Positions 45,155 to 55,006 of a DNA stretch of 64,000 nt are shown piece after piece. A program made the position numbers and the translations under genes. Origin of the DNA: Streptococcus pneumoniae. GTDB taxonomy: Bacteria > Bacillota > Bacilli > Lactobacillales > Streptococcaceae. The stretch is from the NCBI RefSeq assembly GCF_001096185.1, contig NZ_CRPU01000001.1, positions 434,001 through 498,000 of the forward strand, read 5' to 3'. The notes under the pieces were generated by a model. That model was not told where the DNA came from and made no database searches. It was given only the letters and a program-made list of their open reading frames with translations. The first letter of the stretch is position 1, and each line of letters opens with the position of its first letter.

Positions 45155-45595
45155 TTTTATTGCTCGCTATTTGTTGACAAGTCCATTCTATCTCTTCAAC
45201 TAGTATTTTGTCTACTTAATAAAAATGAATAGAGCTATAAGTTAGATTTATAGATAGTTCTTCCACTTACTTTTTGAGAATTTATCCATAGCAACAAATC
45301 AGCTCTATCTTATATAATCAATAACCATTTTCTTCCAAACTTCCATTCTACAATCTACACACCCTCTAAAGTCTCAGTAATTATTTAGATATCTATTATT
45401 CCTCATAGCTACTAGTATTACAAAAGACAAAAAAAAACTACTTAAGCTAAACACAGTCGCTTTATATAGAGAAATAAAATCTAAACAAACTGATTAGCAA
45501 ATCTGAGTCAATTTCTAGCAATGTTTTAGCAATTAGAGTGTACTATTTCTATCTCATTTAGTTGTACAAACTCACTCTTCCTTGAAATATAAAAA

Positions 45596-45623
45596 GTGAT
45601 TTACCCGAAAGTAAACCACTTAT
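45596..45623. terminator. hpf terminator
   Basis: AAGTGATTTAC and GTAAACCACTT pair with one mismatch around a CCGAAA loop, with T-rich flanks on both strands. Confidence 0.75.
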
Positions 45624-45628
45624 TTTTC

Positions 45629-46177
45629 TTAAGATTCTTTAACTTCTAACAAACCAATTTCGCCATCCTCACGACGATAAATCACATTAGTTGTTTGATC
45701 TTCAACATCCACATAGATAAAGAAATCATGCCCCAATAAATCCATTTGTAGAATTGCTTCTTCCAAATCCATTGGTTTTAAATCAATTTGTTTTGAACGA
45801 ACAACTTTAGACTGGATAACATTTGAATCTTCCACCAAAGCATCTGTAAATAATTGACTAGTTGCTACCTTATTTTTATTTTTACGCTCGATTTTTGTTT
45901 TATTTTTACGAATCTGACGTTCAATTTTATCAGTTACAAGGTCAATTGAACCATACATATCTTGAGATACATCTTCTGCGCGGAGAGTAATAGATCCAAG
46001 CGGAATCGTTACTTCCACTTTAGCCGTTTTTTCACGATAAACTTTTAAGTTAATTCGGGCATCCAACTCTTGTTCTGGCTGGAAGTACTTTTCGATCTTT
46101 TCGAGTTTAGAAACTACATAATCACGAATTGCTTCTGTTACTTCTAGGTTTTCACCACGGATACTATATTTAATCAT
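45629..46177 (-). CDS. hpf: Ribosome hibernation promoting factor (long form)
   Basis: A 182-aa long HPF. The N-terminal YfiA-like domain (IKYSIRGENLEVTEAIRDYVVSKLEKIEKYF) binds the 30S subunit. The C-terminal domain (DLEEAILQMDLLGHDFFIYVDVED...VIYRREDGEIGLLE) mediates dimerisation of 70S into 100S ribosomes. Monocistronic, following comFC. Confidence 0.95.
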   Translation of the reverse strand: MIKYSIRGENLEVTEAIRDYVVSKLEKIEKYFQPEQELDARINLKVYREKTAKVEVTIPLGSITLRAEDVSQDMYGSIDLVTDKIERQIRKNKTKIERKNKNKVATSQLFTDALVEDSNVIQSKVVRSKQIDLKPMDLEEAILQMDLLGHDFFIYVDVEDQTTNVIYRREDGEIGLLEVKES

Positions 46178-46256
46178 ATGAGTACCTTCTTTCTAAACAT
46201 TTTTGTTTTTATGATTTTATTATAACGCTTTCATTCTATTTTTGCAAATTTTTTCC

Positions 46257-46919
46257 TCATCTTACAAGGGAAAATGTTTTTACATCCTCAGCACCAGCTT
46301 CTTCCAGCAGTTTCTTCACACGATTTATAGTTGTTCCTGTAGTATAAATATCATCTATAAGTAGGATTTTTTTAGGAATAGTGATTCCACTTTTAATAAA
46401 GAAAGGAAGTTCTGTCCCCAAGCGCTCTGAACGATTTTTAGAAGAACTTGCTCTCTCTTCTCTTTTCTCTAATAAATCCAGATACTCAAAGCCTGCTGCC
46501 TCTACCAAGCCCTCAACCTGATTAAATCCTCTGTTAGCATATCTCTCCTTACTTAATGGAATAACTACAAATTGATACTCTTTGTACTTTTTTAACTCCT
46601 CACTTAAAAATGAAGCGAAAACTTTTCTTAACAGGAAGTCTCCATCAAACTTATACCGACTGAAAAAATCCTTCATAGCTTGATTGTAAGTAAAAATCGC
46701 TCTATGACCGACTTCAACTCCTTCTTTACACCAAAATTGACAATCTTGACACTTTGTTGACAATCCTGTTTTCATACAGTTTGGGCAGTACTCTTCTCCA
46801 ATTCTCTCAAAAGTAGAATCACAATCTAAACAAAGGCAGGAGTCATCATTCCTCAGAAGCAAGAGACTACTGAAAGTTAAAACAGCCTTCATAGTCTGCC
46901 CACATAACAAACACTTCAT
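46257..46919 (-). CDS. comFC: Competence protein ComFC
   Basis: A 220-aa protein with an N-terminal zinc finger (CLLCGQ, CLCLDC, CPNC, CQDC) and a C-terminal phosphoribosyltransferase-like domain (KILLIDDIYTTGTTINRVKKLLEEAGA). It acts in the cytoplasm in DNA uptake with ComFA. Its ATG overlaps the comFA stop (ATGA), so the two are translationally coupled. A GTG two codons upstream (46925) is less likely. Confidence 0.93.
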   Translation of the reverse strand: MKCLLCGQTMKAVLTFSSLLLLRNDDSCLCLDCDSTFERIGEEYCPNCMKTGLSTKCQDCQFWCKEGVEVGHRAIFTYNQAMKDFFSRYKFDGDFLLRKVFASFLSEELKKYKEYQFVVIPLSKERYANRGFNQVEGLVEAAGFEYLDLLEKREERASSSKNRSERLGTELPFFIKSGITIPKKILLIDDIYTTGTTINRVKKLLEEAGAEDVKTFSLVR

Positions 46920-48214
46920 AGACACGCCTCCTTATTCATCTGTTGAATTTCCTTAATCGCCTTCTTGATTGAATCATTTAACCCATCATGGAAGAAAAGC
47001 AAATCTCCTGTCGGTCTATCCATGCTTCGTCCAACTCGTCCACCAATCTGAATCAAACTAGACTTGGTAAACAAACGATGATTGGCCTCTACTACGAAAA
47101 CATCCACACAAGGAAAGGTAACTCCACGCTCCAAGATTGTCGTACTGATAAGTATTGTCAGTTCTCCATCTCGAAAAGCTTGCACCTGCTCTAATCGATC
47201 CTCTGTTACAGAAGATACAAAGCCAATTTTCTCATTTGGAAATTGCTCCTGTAAGATTTCTTTTAACTGCTCCCCTTTCTTAATTTCTGAAGCAAAAATG
47301 AGTAACGGATAAGCTGTCTTTCTCTGCTTCTCAATATAGGACTTTAACTTTGGTGACAAACGATTCTTATCCAAATAGCGATTAAAATCCGATAACCAAA
47401 CTGGCTTAGGAATAATCAACGGATTTCCATGAAATCGTCTAGGCAAACTCAATCGTTTCAATTCTCCTAAACGAACCTTTTTATCTAACTCATCGGTCGA
47501 AGTCGCTGTTAAAAAGATTCTCAATCCATTCTCCTTTACACTATTCTTGACAGCGTGGTAAAGAGTGGGATTGTCAACATAAGGAAAAGCATCTACTTCA
47601 TCCACTATCAGCAAATCAAAAGCTTGATAAAATTTCAATAACTGATGGGTCGTCGCAACAACTAGTGGTGTTCGAAAATACGGCTTTGATTCTCCATGTA
47701 GGAGGGCTATCTCGCAAGAAAAATCATTTTGCAGGCGCTTATACAGCTCCAAACAAACATCTATGCGAGGACTGGCCAAACACACTGCACCACCTGCATT
47801 GATCACTTTAGCCACTACTTGATAAATCATTTCTGTCTTTCCTGCTCCTGTTACCGCATGAACTAAGGTTGGCTCCTGCTTGTCTACTGCTTGAATCAAT
47901 CCCTCTGACACTTTTTCTTGAAAGGGAGTTAATTGACCACGCCATTTAAGAACATCTTGCTTCGGAAAATCCTCCTGCGGAAAATAGTATAAAGCTTGAT
48001 CACTTCTAACTCTCTTCATAATTAAGCACTCCCGACAATAGTAAGCACCGATGGGCAAATACCATTCTTCTAGAATAGTACTATTACAACGTTGACAGAA
48101 AAATTTCCCCTTCTCCTTTCTCATTGCTGGAAATTTCTCCGCCAACTGACGCTCCTCTTCTGTTAATTCATTCTCAGTAAATAAACGACCGAGATAATCT
48201 AAATTTACTTTCAT
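46916..48214 (-). CDS. comFA: Competence helicase ComFA
   Basis: A 432-aa DEAD-like ATPase that powers ssDNA uptake. A four-cysteine zinc site (CQRC, YYCREC) precedes the helicase core with Walker A VTGAGKTEM, the DEVD box in LIVDEVDAF, TATSTDE and a GGRVGR motif VI. A perfect ComX box ends only eight bases before the ATG, so the mRNA leader is extremely short and no proper ribosome binding site fits. Confidence 0.94.
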   Translation of the reverse strand: MKVNLDYLGRLFTENELTEEERQLAEKFPAMRKEKGKFFCQRCNSTILEEWYLPIGAYYCRECLIMKRVRSDQALYYFPQEDFPKQDVLKWRGQLTPFQEKVSEGLIQAVDKQEPTLVHAVTGAGKTEMIYQVVAKVINAGGAVCLASPRIDVCLELYKRLQNDFSCEIALLHGESKPYFRTPLVVATTHQLLKFYQAFDLLIVDEVDAFPYVDNPTLYHAVKNSVKENGLRIFLTATSTDELDKKVRLGELKRLSLPRRFHGNPLIIPKPVWLSDFNRYLDKNRLSPKLKSYIEKQRKTAYPLLIFASEIKKGEQLKEILQEQFPNEKIGFVSSVTEDRLEQVQAFRDGELTILISTTILERGVTFPCVDVFVVEANHRLFTKSSLIQIGGRVGRSMDRPTGDLLFFHDGLNDSIKKAIKEIQQMNKEACL

Positions 48215-48221
48215 ACTTCTT

Positions 48222-48229
48222 TATTCGTA
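48222..48229 (-). promoter_or_regulatory. ComX (cin) box of comFA-comFC
   Basis: Perfect TACGAATA on the minus strand, eight bases upstream of the comFA ATG. It identifies comFA-comFC as a late-competence operon. Confidence 0.88.
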
Positions 48230-48269
48230 AAAACTAGCACTTTAGATGATTTTTTAGTACAATTAAATC

Positions 48270-48905
48270 ATGGAATTTAGAACAATTAAAGAGGACGGTC
48301 AAGTCCAAGAAGAAATCAAAAAATCCCGCTTTATCTGTCATGCCAAGCGTATTTATAGCGAAGAAGAGGCTCGTGACTTCATTACTACCATCAAGAAAGA
48401 GCACTACAAAGCTACGCATAACTGCTCTGCCTTTATTATTGGAGAACGTAGTGAAATCAAACGTACAAGTGATGATGGTGAGCCCAGTGGTACTGCTGGA
48501 GTTCCCATGCTAGGGGTACTAGAAAATCATAACCTCACCAATGTCTGTGTGGTCGTGACACGCTACTTTGGTGGCATTAAACTAGGCGCTGGAGGACTCA
48601 TTCGTGCTTACGCCGGCAGTGTCGCCTTAGCTGTCAAAGAAATTGGTATTATTGAAATAAAAGAACAGGCTGGTATTGCTATTCAAATGTCTTATGCTCA
48701 ATACCAAGAGTATAGTAACTTTCTTAAAGAACATAATCTCATGGAACTGGATACAAACTTTACAGATCAAGTCGATACGATGATTTATGTTGATAAAGAA
48801 GAAAAAGAAACTATTAAAGCTGCACTTGTAGAGTTTTTTAATGGAAAAGTCACTTTAACTGACCAAGGTTTACGAGAAGTTGAAGTTCCTGTAAACTTAG
48901 TGTAA
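48270..48905 (+). CDS. YigZ/IMPACT family protein
   Basis: A 211-aa protein of the IMPACT/YigZ family (SRFICHAKRIYSEEEARDFI, the DDGEPSGTAGVPML and TRYFGGIKLGAGGLIRAY signatures). The C-terminal domain is DUF1949. Its cellular role in bacteria is unclear. It is divergent from comFA. TACAAT at 48258-48263 lies seven bases upstream of the ATG and there is no ribosome binding site, so the transcript may be leaderless. Confidence 0.92.
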   Translation: MEFRTIKEDGQVQEEIKKSRFICHAKRIYSEEEARDFITTIKKEHYKATHNCSAFIIGERSEIKRTSDDGEPSGTAGVPMLGVLENHNLTNVCVVVTRYFGGIKLGAGGLIRAYAGSVALAVKEIGIIEIKEQAGIAIQMSYAQYQEYSNFLKEHNLMELDTNFTDQVDTMIYVDKEEKETIKAALVEFFNGKVTLTDQGLREVEVPVNLV

Positions 48906-49102
48906 ATAATGGATAATACAGCGTTTCGTTGACATTCTCACAACTACTTTAGCGAGTAAAATAAAAAGATGCGTACCAAAATATACTAGAAAATGAAGCA
49001 ATTCAAAAAGAAAACGGATAGCGTTCTCCTTTACACCTATTTACTAGAATTAGCCTATCACAATCGCTTAAAAATTAATGGCTTAGACCTGTGATATAAA
49101 AA

Positions 49103-49125
49103 AATCCTATCGCTCCGATAGGATT
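49103..49125 (+). terminator. Terminator upstream of cysK
   Basis: Perfect AATCCTATCG/CGATAGGATT stem with a CTC loop and T-rich tail. An A-tract on its other side suggests use by both strands. Confidence 0.8.
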
Positions 49126-49132
49126 TCTATAT

Positions 49133-49161
49133 TTTACAAATGATATAGATAGCGTTATACT
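49133..49161 (+). promoter_or_regulatory. cysK promoter
   Basis: TTTACA (49133-49138), a 17-bp spacer and TATACT (49156-49161), about 30 bp before the cysK start. Confidence 0.75.
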
Positions 49162-49190
49162 AGAAATATCTTATACAAAGAGGTATTCAT

Positions 49191-50117
49191 ATGTCTATTT
49201 ATAACAACATTACTGAACTAATCGGTCAAACTCCGATTGTTAAACTCAACAACATTGTGCCAGAAGGTGCTGCAGATGTCTATGTAAAACTTGAAGCATT
49301 TAACCCTGGTTCTTCTGTAAAAGACCGTATTGCTCTTAGCATGATCGAAAAAGCTGAACAAGACGGTATTCTAAAACCTGGTTCTACTATTGTTGAAGCA
49401 ACAAGTGGAAACACTGGTATTGGACTTTCATGGGTAGGTGCTGCTAAAGGGTATAAAGTCGTCATCGTTATGCCTGAAACTATGAGTGTAGAACGACGTA
49501 AAATTATCCAAGCCTATGGTGCTGAACTCGTCCTTACTCCTGGTAGCGAGGGAATGAAAGGTGCTATTGCTAAGGCTCAAGAAATCGCTGCTGAACGTGA
49601 TGGTTTCCTTCCTCTTCAATTTGACAATCCAGCTAATCCAGAAGTACACGAAAGAACAACAGGAGCTGAAATACTAGCTGCTTTCGGTAAAGATGGACTA
49701 GATGCCTTTGTTGCTGGAGTGGGTACCGGTGGAACGATTTCTGGTGTTTCTCATGCACTCAAATCAGCAAATTCAAACATTCAAGTTTATGCAGTGGAAG
49801 CTGATGAATCCGCCATTCTATCTGGTGAAAAACCTGGTCCTCACAAAATTCAAGGTATCTCAGCTGGATTTATTCCTGATACACTTGATACTAAAGCCTA
49901 TGATGGTATCGTTCGTGTAACATCAGATGATGCTCTTGCACTCGGACGTGAAATTGGTGGAAAAGAAGGTTTCCTTGTAGGGATTTCTTCAGCTGCAGCT
50001 ATCTACGGAGCCATCGAGATTGCCAAAAAATTAGGTACAGGTAAAAAAGTCCTTGCTCTAGCACCAGATAACGGTGAACGTTATCTCTCTACAGCACTCT
50101 ATGAATTTGAAGTTTAG
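49191..50117 (+). CDS. cysK: Cysteine synthase
   Basis: A 308-aa PLP enzyme (O-acetylserine sulfhydrylase). The PLP lysine is in [12 protein letters not shown], the substrate loop is [12 protein letters not shown] and the phosphate-binding [15 protein letters not shown] is intact. GISSAAAI ends the active site. It stands alone with its own promoter and terminator. The alternative name cysM is used in some genomes. Confidence 0.94.
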   Translation: MSIYNNITELIGQTPIVKLNNIVPEGAADVYVKLEAFNPGSSVKDRIALSMIEKAEQDGILKPGSTIVEATSGNTGIGLSWVGAAKGYKVVIVMPETMSVERRKIIQAYGAELVLTPGSEGMKGAIAKAQEIAAERDGFLPLQFDNPANPEVHERTTGAEILAAFGKDGLDAFVAGVGTGGTISGVSHALKSANSNIQVYAVEADESAILSGEKPGPHKIQGISAGFIPDTLDTKAYDGIVRVTSDDALALGREIGGKEGFLVGISSAAAIYGAIEIAKKLGTGKKVLALAPDNGERYLSTALYEFEV

Positions 50118-50134
50118 TCTCCTAAATACAATTG

Positions 50135-50160
50135 GCCCTTATTATAGGGCTTTTTATTTT
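50135..50160 (+). terminator. cysK terminator
   Basis: GCCCT/AGGGC stem with AT-rich loop followed by TTTTTATTTT. Confidence 0.75.
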
Positions 50161-50204
50161 TACCTTGAAAATAGGAACCTCTCCCTATAAGGATCGACTG
50201 CATA

Positions 50205-50229
50205 GAAAAAAGGAAGCAAATTTACTTCC
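50205..50229 (-). terminator. tsf terminator
   Basis: Minus-strand GGAAG/CTTCC stem with an eight-base loop, followed by TTTTTTCTATG, ten bases beyond the tsf stop. Confidence 0.75.
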
Positions 50230-50238
50230 TTTCTATAA

Positions 50239-51279
50239 TTAGTTATTCAAGGCTGCTGCCATTGTAGCTGCAACTTCAGCTTCAAAGTCGTTTGCAGCTT
50301 TCTCAATACCTTCACCAACTTCAAAGCGAGCGAACTCAACTACTGAAGCGTTAACTGATTCAAGGTATGCTTCAACTGTCTTGCTGTCATCCATGATGTA
50401 AACTTGTGCAAGAAGTGTGTAAGCTTGGTCAACTTTAGTATTGTCAAGCATGAAGCGATCCATTTTACCTGGGATGATTTTGTCCCAGATTTTTTCTGGT
50501 TTGCCTTCTGCAGCCAATTCAGCTTTGATGTCAGCTTCAGCTTGAGCAATAACATCATCAGTCAATTGAGCTTTTGATCCATATTTCAAGTGTGGAAGAG
50601 CTGGTTTGTTAACCATTGCACGGCTTTCGTTATCTTGGTCGATAACGTGGTTCAATTGTGCCAACTCATCTTTAACAAATTGCTCATCCAATTCTTTGTA
50701 TGAAAGAACTGTTGGTTTCATAGCAGCGATGTGCATTGAAATTTGTTTAGCAAGTGCTTCGTCTCCACCTTCGATTACAGAGATAACACCGATACGTCCA
50801 CCGTTGTGTTGGTATGCTCCAAAGTGTTGTGCGTCTGTTTTTTCAATCAATGCAAAGCGACGGAATGAGATTTTTTCTCCGATAGTCGCTGTTGCAGATA
50901 CGTATGCAGCTTCAAGAGTTTCACCTGAAGGCATTGTCAAAGCAAGTGCTTCTTCATTATTAGCAGGTTTTCCTTCAGCAATAACTTTAGCTGTAGTATT
51001 TACCAATTCAACGAATTGAGCATTTTTCGCAACGAAGTCAGTTTCAGCGTTTACTTCAATAACTGCTGCAACATTACCGTTAACATAAACACCAGTCAAA
51101 CCTTCTGCAGCAACACGGTCAGCTTTCTTAGCTGCCTTAGCCATACCTTTTTCACGAAGCAATTCAATCGCTTTTTCGATGTCACCGTCTGTTTCTACAA
51201 GCGCTTTTTTAGCGTCCATAACACCGGCACCAGATTTTTCACGCAACTCTTTTACAAGTTTAGCTGTAATTTCTGCCAT
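50239..51279 (-). CDS. tsf: Elongation factor Ts
   Basis: A 346-aa guanine nucleotide exchange factor for EF-Tu. The N-terminal [28 protein letters not shown] (UBA-like) and the [10 protein letters not shown] motif are diagnostic. The second gene of the rpsB-tsf operon; its start follows AGGAG. A hairpin in the 78-bp gap to rpsB (GGGGCTTAGCCC) may tune expression. Confidence 0.97.
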   Translation of the reverse strand: MAEITAKLVKELREKSGAGVMDAKKALVETDGDIEKAIELLREKGMAKAAKKADRVAAEGLTGVYVNGNVAAVIEVNAETDFVAKNAQFVELVNTTAKVIAEGKPANNEEALALTMPSGETLEAAYVSATATIGEKISFRRFALIEKTDAQHFGAYQHNGGRIGVISVIEGGDEALAKQISMHIAAMKPTVLSYKELDEQFVKDELAQLNHVIDQDNESRAMVNKPALPHLKYGSKAQLTDDVIAQAEADIKAELAAEGKPEKIWDKIIPGKMDRFMLDNTKVDQAYTLLAQVYIMDDSKTVEAYLESVNASVVEFARFEVGEGIEKAANDFEAEVAATMAAALNN

Positions 51280-51357
51280 TTTGATTCTCCTATATTTTTT
51301 AAAAATAGGAGAGCCGGGCTAAGCCCCGCCCTCCTAGGTAATTACTATTTGTATAAA

Positions 51358-52137
51358 TTAAGCGTTGTCGCCTTCTACAACTTCAACGATTTCTTCAATT
51401 GAATCTGCTTGAGTTTCTGAAGCTGCAAATTCTGCTTCAACTGCTACTGCATCCTCACCTTGACGTCCTTCGATGATAGCGTCAGCCAATTTAGCTGTAA
51501 TCAATTTAACAGCTCGGATAGCGTCATCGTTAGCTGGGATGATTACATCGATATCATCTGGATCAGTGTTTGTGTCAACCATCGCTACAACTGGGATTCC
51601 CAATTTTTTAGCTTCTTTAACAGCGATTTGCTCTTTATGTGGGTCAACTACGTACATCACATCTGGAATACGAGGCATATCTTCGATACCACCTAAGAAT
51701 TTTTCAAGACGCGCACGTTGTTTGTTAAGAAGTGCAACTTCTTTCTTAGGAAGAACTTCGAAAGTTCCATCTTCTTCCATACGTTTGATTTCTTTCAAAC
51801 GAGCGATACGTTTTTGGATTGTTCCCCAGTTTGTAAGAGTTCCACCCAACCAACGGTGGTTGATGAAGTATTGACCTGAACGTACTGCTTCTTCAGCAAC
51901 TGCATCAGCCGCTTGTTTCTTAGTACCAACGAACAATACAACTGCATCGTTAGCTGCTGCATCACGCATGAAGTCGTATGCTTGGTCAGCGTATTTTACA
52001 GTTTGTTGCAAGTCGATAACGTGGATTCCGTTACGCTCAGTAAAGATGTACTTAGCCATCTTAGGGTTCCAGCGACGAGTTTGGTGACCAAAGTGTACAC
52101 CAGCCTCAAGAAGTTGTTTCATTGAAATTACTGCCAT
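51358..52137 (-). CDS. rpsB: Ribosomal protein S2
   Basis: A 259-aa small-subunit protein. It begins [20 protein letters not shown] and contains [18 protein letters not shown] and [19 protein letters not shown]. Start 52137 follows AAAGGAG; the frame extends upstream to 52221 without a site and is rejected. Confidence 0.97.
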
Positions 52138-52253
52138 GAGTATTTCTCCTTTTTGTTTTTTTCCTCTTCTTGACTTCAACTTGCAAAACGACCCAAGGGC
52201 AACTGCTTCACAATTCATCAAGAATGAGTATTATCGTTCACACGACAATTTTC

Positions 52254-52282
52254 ATTTTACCATACTTTTCCAACATTTTCAA
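52254..52282 (-). promoter_or_regulatory. rpsB-tsf promoter
   Basis: Minus-strand TTGAAA (52277-52282), a 17-bp spacer and TAAAAT (52254-52259). It gives a leader of about 110 nt before rpsB. Confidence 0.75.
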
Positions 52283-52326
52283 GCTATTTTGATATAATTT
52301 TTAATAGGGATTGTCCCTGGTAAAAT

Positions 52327-52358
52327 CTGAAAAAGAGGGCTCTATTCGAGTCCCTCTC
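52327..52358 (-). terminator. pcsB terminator
   Basis: AGAGGG/CCCTCT stem extended by a GAG/CTC pairing, followed on the minus strand by TTTTTC. It abuts the pcsB stop. Confidence 0.75.
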
Positions 52359-52363
52359 TCTAA

Positions 52364-53542
52364 TTAGTCTGCATAAATATATGTCACAAAACCTTCAGAA
52401 GTCGTTGTTGGATTGAACCATCCACGGTGATTTCCAATTGTACGATTCCCAGCATAATTTGATTCAGATACTTGGATACGTGTTGTTGATTCAACAGCTG
52501 TAACAACCGCTACGTGACCATATCCACCATCATTCCAACATGCAATTGCTCCGACTTGAGGTGTTGAACCTGTACGGAAGCCTGCTGCTGCTGCACTTGT
52601 AGCCCACTGTGCTCCATTACCCCAGTAGTCTCCAGCCCAAGGTGCCAAGGTTTTTACTCCCCATGTACATTCACCAATTGGATAAGTTGAGGCATTTGTG
52701 TTATATGTTGGACGTACTTTAGCCTGAACAGGTGCTACTGCAGATTCAGATACTGCTTGTACCTGTGCTGCTAGGTTTGTATTACCTGAAGCAAGTACTG
52801 ATTGTTGTTGGCTAGCTTGTTTTTCTTTATAAGCCGCTTCTGCTGCTGCTGCTGCACGAGCCTCTGCCTCAGCAGCTGCCTTTTGTTCTAATAGACTTGC
52901 TTTTTCCCCTTCAGCTGTCGCTTTCTCAGCAGCAAGACTCAATTCAGCAGCCTTTAGTTCTGCCTGTTTCGTAGTCAATGCTTGAGCATCATCAGCTAAT
53001 TTTTGTTGATTAGCAATTACAGTATTGATAGCATCATTATTTGCTACTTGTTTTTCAGAAATAGCTTTTTTATCTGCCTTTTGTTGTTCTAACATTTTGT
53101 TGTTTGCAGATACGATTTCACTCATTGCAGCAACACGTGAAATAGCTTCTGTAATTGATTTTGAGTTTACGATTGTATTGATGTAGCTAGTTGCGGCTCC
53201 ATTTGTTTGAGCACTACGAGCTTGTTTTTCCAAAGATTGGTTACGAGAAACAATGTTTTTAGAAAGTTCTGTAATCTCACCCTCGAGTTTCTTAGATTCT
53301 GCTTGTAATCTATCATTTTCAGCTTGCAAGTTAGATTGCTCAGCTTGAATAGCTGATACTTGCTCCTGAATTTGGTCAACTTGTTTTTGGGCTTCTTGTT
53401 GTTGTGCTGTTAAGTTACTAATTTTATTATCTTGAGCAGCAATTTTGTCATCAGTCGTTTCTGCATGGGCAGTCGTCAATACTGCTGCCTGGGAAACCAT
53501 TACTGTACTTAATAAAAGCGAGGCTAAGATTTTTTTCTTCAT
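52364..53542 (-). CDS. pcsB: PcsB peptidoglycan hydrolase
   Basis: A 392-aa secreted cell-division hydrolase. It has a signal peptide (residues 1-27, ending AHA), a long coiled-coil domain (about 30-265, with an Ala-rich [12 protein letters not shown] stretch) that contacts FtsEX, and a C-terminal CHAP domain. The catalytic Cys is in [11 protein letters not shown] and the His in GGYGHVAVV. The upstream region carries a WalR-like box. Confidence 0.95.
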   Translation of the reverse strand: MKKKILASLLLSTVMVSQAAVLTTAHAETTDDKIAAQDNKISNLTAQQQEAQKQVDQIQEQVSAIQAEQSNLQAENDRLQAESKKLEGEITELSKNIVSRNQSLEKQARSAQTNGAATSYINTIVNSKSITEAISRVAAMSEIVSANNKMLEQQKADKKAISEKQVANNDAINTVIANQQKLADDAQALTTKQAELKAAELSLAAEKATAEGEKASLLEQKAAAEAEARAAAAAEAAYKEKQASQQQSVLASGNTNLAAQVQAVSESAVAPVQAKVRPTYNTNASTYPIGECTWGVKTLAPWAGDYWGNGAQWATSAAAAGFRTGSTPQVGAIACWNDGGYGHVAVVTAVESTTRIQVSESNYAGNRTIGNHRGWFNPTTTSEGFVTYIYAD

Positions 53543-53577
53543 GGTTAATAAATACTCCTTCTGTTTAAGACAATACT

Positions 53578-53621
53578 AGTATACCAAAAAAAACTCCAAT
53601 AAATATTACGCCTTTGTTACA
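53578..53621 (-). promoter_or_regulatory. pcsB promoter with WalR-like box
   Basis: Minus-strand TGTAAC-AAAGG-CGTAAT (53605-53621) resembles the WalR (VicR) direct repeat TGTNAN-N5-TGTNAN with one mismatch. TATACT (53578-53583) lies 21 bp downstream. WalRK control of pcsB is known in pneumococcus. Confidence 0.7.
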
Positions 53622-53635
53622 TTTATATGTCGTTC

Positions 53636-54130
53636 TTATAGATAATATTTTTCAAAAATAAATTGAAAAATAGTAATCCATAAAAAATTTAAAATCATCG
53701 TCGGTACCAAGCTATAGACTATAAAAATCGACATGTTATCCACTGTCAGCCCTACCATAAAAGCCAAAAGATAACTACCCATTTCAAACAGGAATGTCAG
53801 TACAATCATGGCTAGCATTCTTGTCCAACGATTCAACAAAATAACACTATTCAATTTATGAAGAAGGGCTCCCAATAAGATAAATAAGAGAGTTGCAATC
53901 CCTATTAGATGGAAAAAGTAAATATCGTAAACCAAGCCTATCACAAAACAATAGACTAGGTAGAGATACTCTGATACTTCTATCGTCTCAAATAAGAGAA
54001 ATAGAAAAAGAAAATGACTAGCCAAATGTACATGGGGGAAAAATGAGCCCAGAAGCTGGCTAATATGGGCGTCAATTAGAACCAAGAAAGGTAGCAATAA
54101 AAACACTCCAACCCGCTTTAACTGTCTCAT
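53636..54130 (-). CDS. mreD: Rod-shape determining protein MreD
   Basis: A 164-aa membrane protein with about five hydrophobic helices, in the conserved position after mreC (one-base overlap). It works in peripheral peptidoglycan synthesis. Weak sequence conservation is usual for MreD; context makes the call. Confidence 0.88.
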   Translation of the reverse strand: MRQLKRVGVFLLLPFLVLIDAHISQLLGSFFPHVHLASHFLFLFLLFETIEVSEYLYLVYCFVIGLVYDIYFFHLIGIATLLFILLGALLHKLNSVILLNRWTRMLAMIVLTFLFEMGSYLLAFMVGLTVDNMSIFIVYSLVPTMILNFLWITIFQFIFEKYYL

Positions 54131-54948
54131 TATGAATTCCCCACTAATTCTATCACATCCACATTATGAGTATCTGCACTCAACTTAACAGTTACTTCTC
54201 GTGTCAAATAATCCGTACTATGCGTTGTGGCAACCACTTCACCAACAGGAATATCCGCAACGTTAAAGTTTCCTAATCCCCCCGTTGTCACCTTATCGCC
54301 TGCACTAATATCGCTATTACTATTTAATTGACTAATTTTAAGAACTTCATTTTCCTTGTCGTAGCCAACAATAATTCCATAAATTGTGGTAGTGCCGTGT
54401 TGAATTTTAACAGAAATCTTATCAGCATTTTCCGTATTTGTCAGAAGGTTGACCATAGTAGAGTTCTCCTCTACTTTTGAAACACTCCCAATCAAGCCAC
54501 CATTTGCAATAGCTAACATGTTCTCAGAAGCCCCTTTTGATTTGCCTACATCTAAGGTCAATTCCTGTTTCCAAGATACCGGAGAACGCATAATAACATC
54601 TGCTGCCAAAGTCTTCGTAGCTTGCAACTTGGACTTCATATCAAGCAATTGGCGCAATTGTTCATTTTCTGTCTTTAAACTTTCCGCCTCATTTGATTTA
54701 ACTTCTAACTGGTAAATCTGTTTCTTCAAACTTTCATTTTCATTATATGTTCGTGTCAAATGAGCCAAATCTGATTTAACAGAATCAAACCACTGAAAAG
54801 GTTTTTGCACAACCCTATCAACCAATGAAATTCCATCTCCTAATTTTGTCACAATTGTACTTGAATAAGTCGTCGCTAAGAGAGCTGAGACAAGCAGAAC
54901 AGTGACAAAAACAATAATGACATATTTTGATTTTTTAAAACGGTTCAT
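54130..54948 (-). CDS. mreC: Rod-shape determining protein MreC
   Basis: A 272-aa protein: one N-terminal membrane helix (about residues 9-29), a coiled coil (70-105) and the beta-barrel MreC domain (RSPVSWKQELTLDVGKSKGAS, GLIGSVSKVEENSTMV, GDKVTTGGLGNF). It organises peripheral wall synthesis with MreD and penicillin-binding proteins. Confidence 0.93.
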   Translation of the reverse strand: MNRFKKSKYVIIVFVTVLLVSALLATTYSSTIVTKLGDGISLVDRVVQKPFQWFDSVKSDLAHLTRTYNENESLKKQIYQLEVKSNEAESLKTENEQLRQLLDMKSKLQATKTLAADVIMRSPVSWKQELTLDVGKSKGASENMLAIANGGLIGSVSKVEENSTMVNLLTNTENADKISVKIQHGTTTIYGIIVGYDKENEVLKISQLNSNSDISAGDKVTTGGLGNFNVADIPVGEVVATTHSTDYLTREVTVKLSADTHNVDVIELVGNS

Positions 54949-55006
54949 ATCCCTACCTTTATATCAAAAACTGTTACAGTAACTTTTTATCAATTCCTGA
55001 AAGCTA

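Larger units (their letters stand above)
45118..45628. other. 511-bp spacer between hpf and the acyl-CoA cluster
   Basis: AT-rich, no gene seen. It carries the acyl-CoA dehydrogenase promoter region with a cre-like site at one end and the hpf terminator (45596-45623) at the other. Confidence 0.6.
48906..49190. other. Spacer between yigZ and cysK
   Basis: No reliable gene. A 33-codon frame (48993-49094, MKQFKKKTDSVLLYTYLLEL...) has no ribosome binding site and may be a remnant. The terminator at 49103-49125 and the cysK promoter follow. Confidence 0.5.

Noticed and set aside
48993-49094. 33-codon plus-strand frame before cysK
   Set aside because: No ribosome binding site and very short; at most a remnant. 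Mentioned only in the spacer entry.
51280-51357. Hairpin between rpsB and tsf as a full terminator
   Set aside because: The GC stem has no T-tract and the genes are a known operon; at most an attenuating or processing hairpin.
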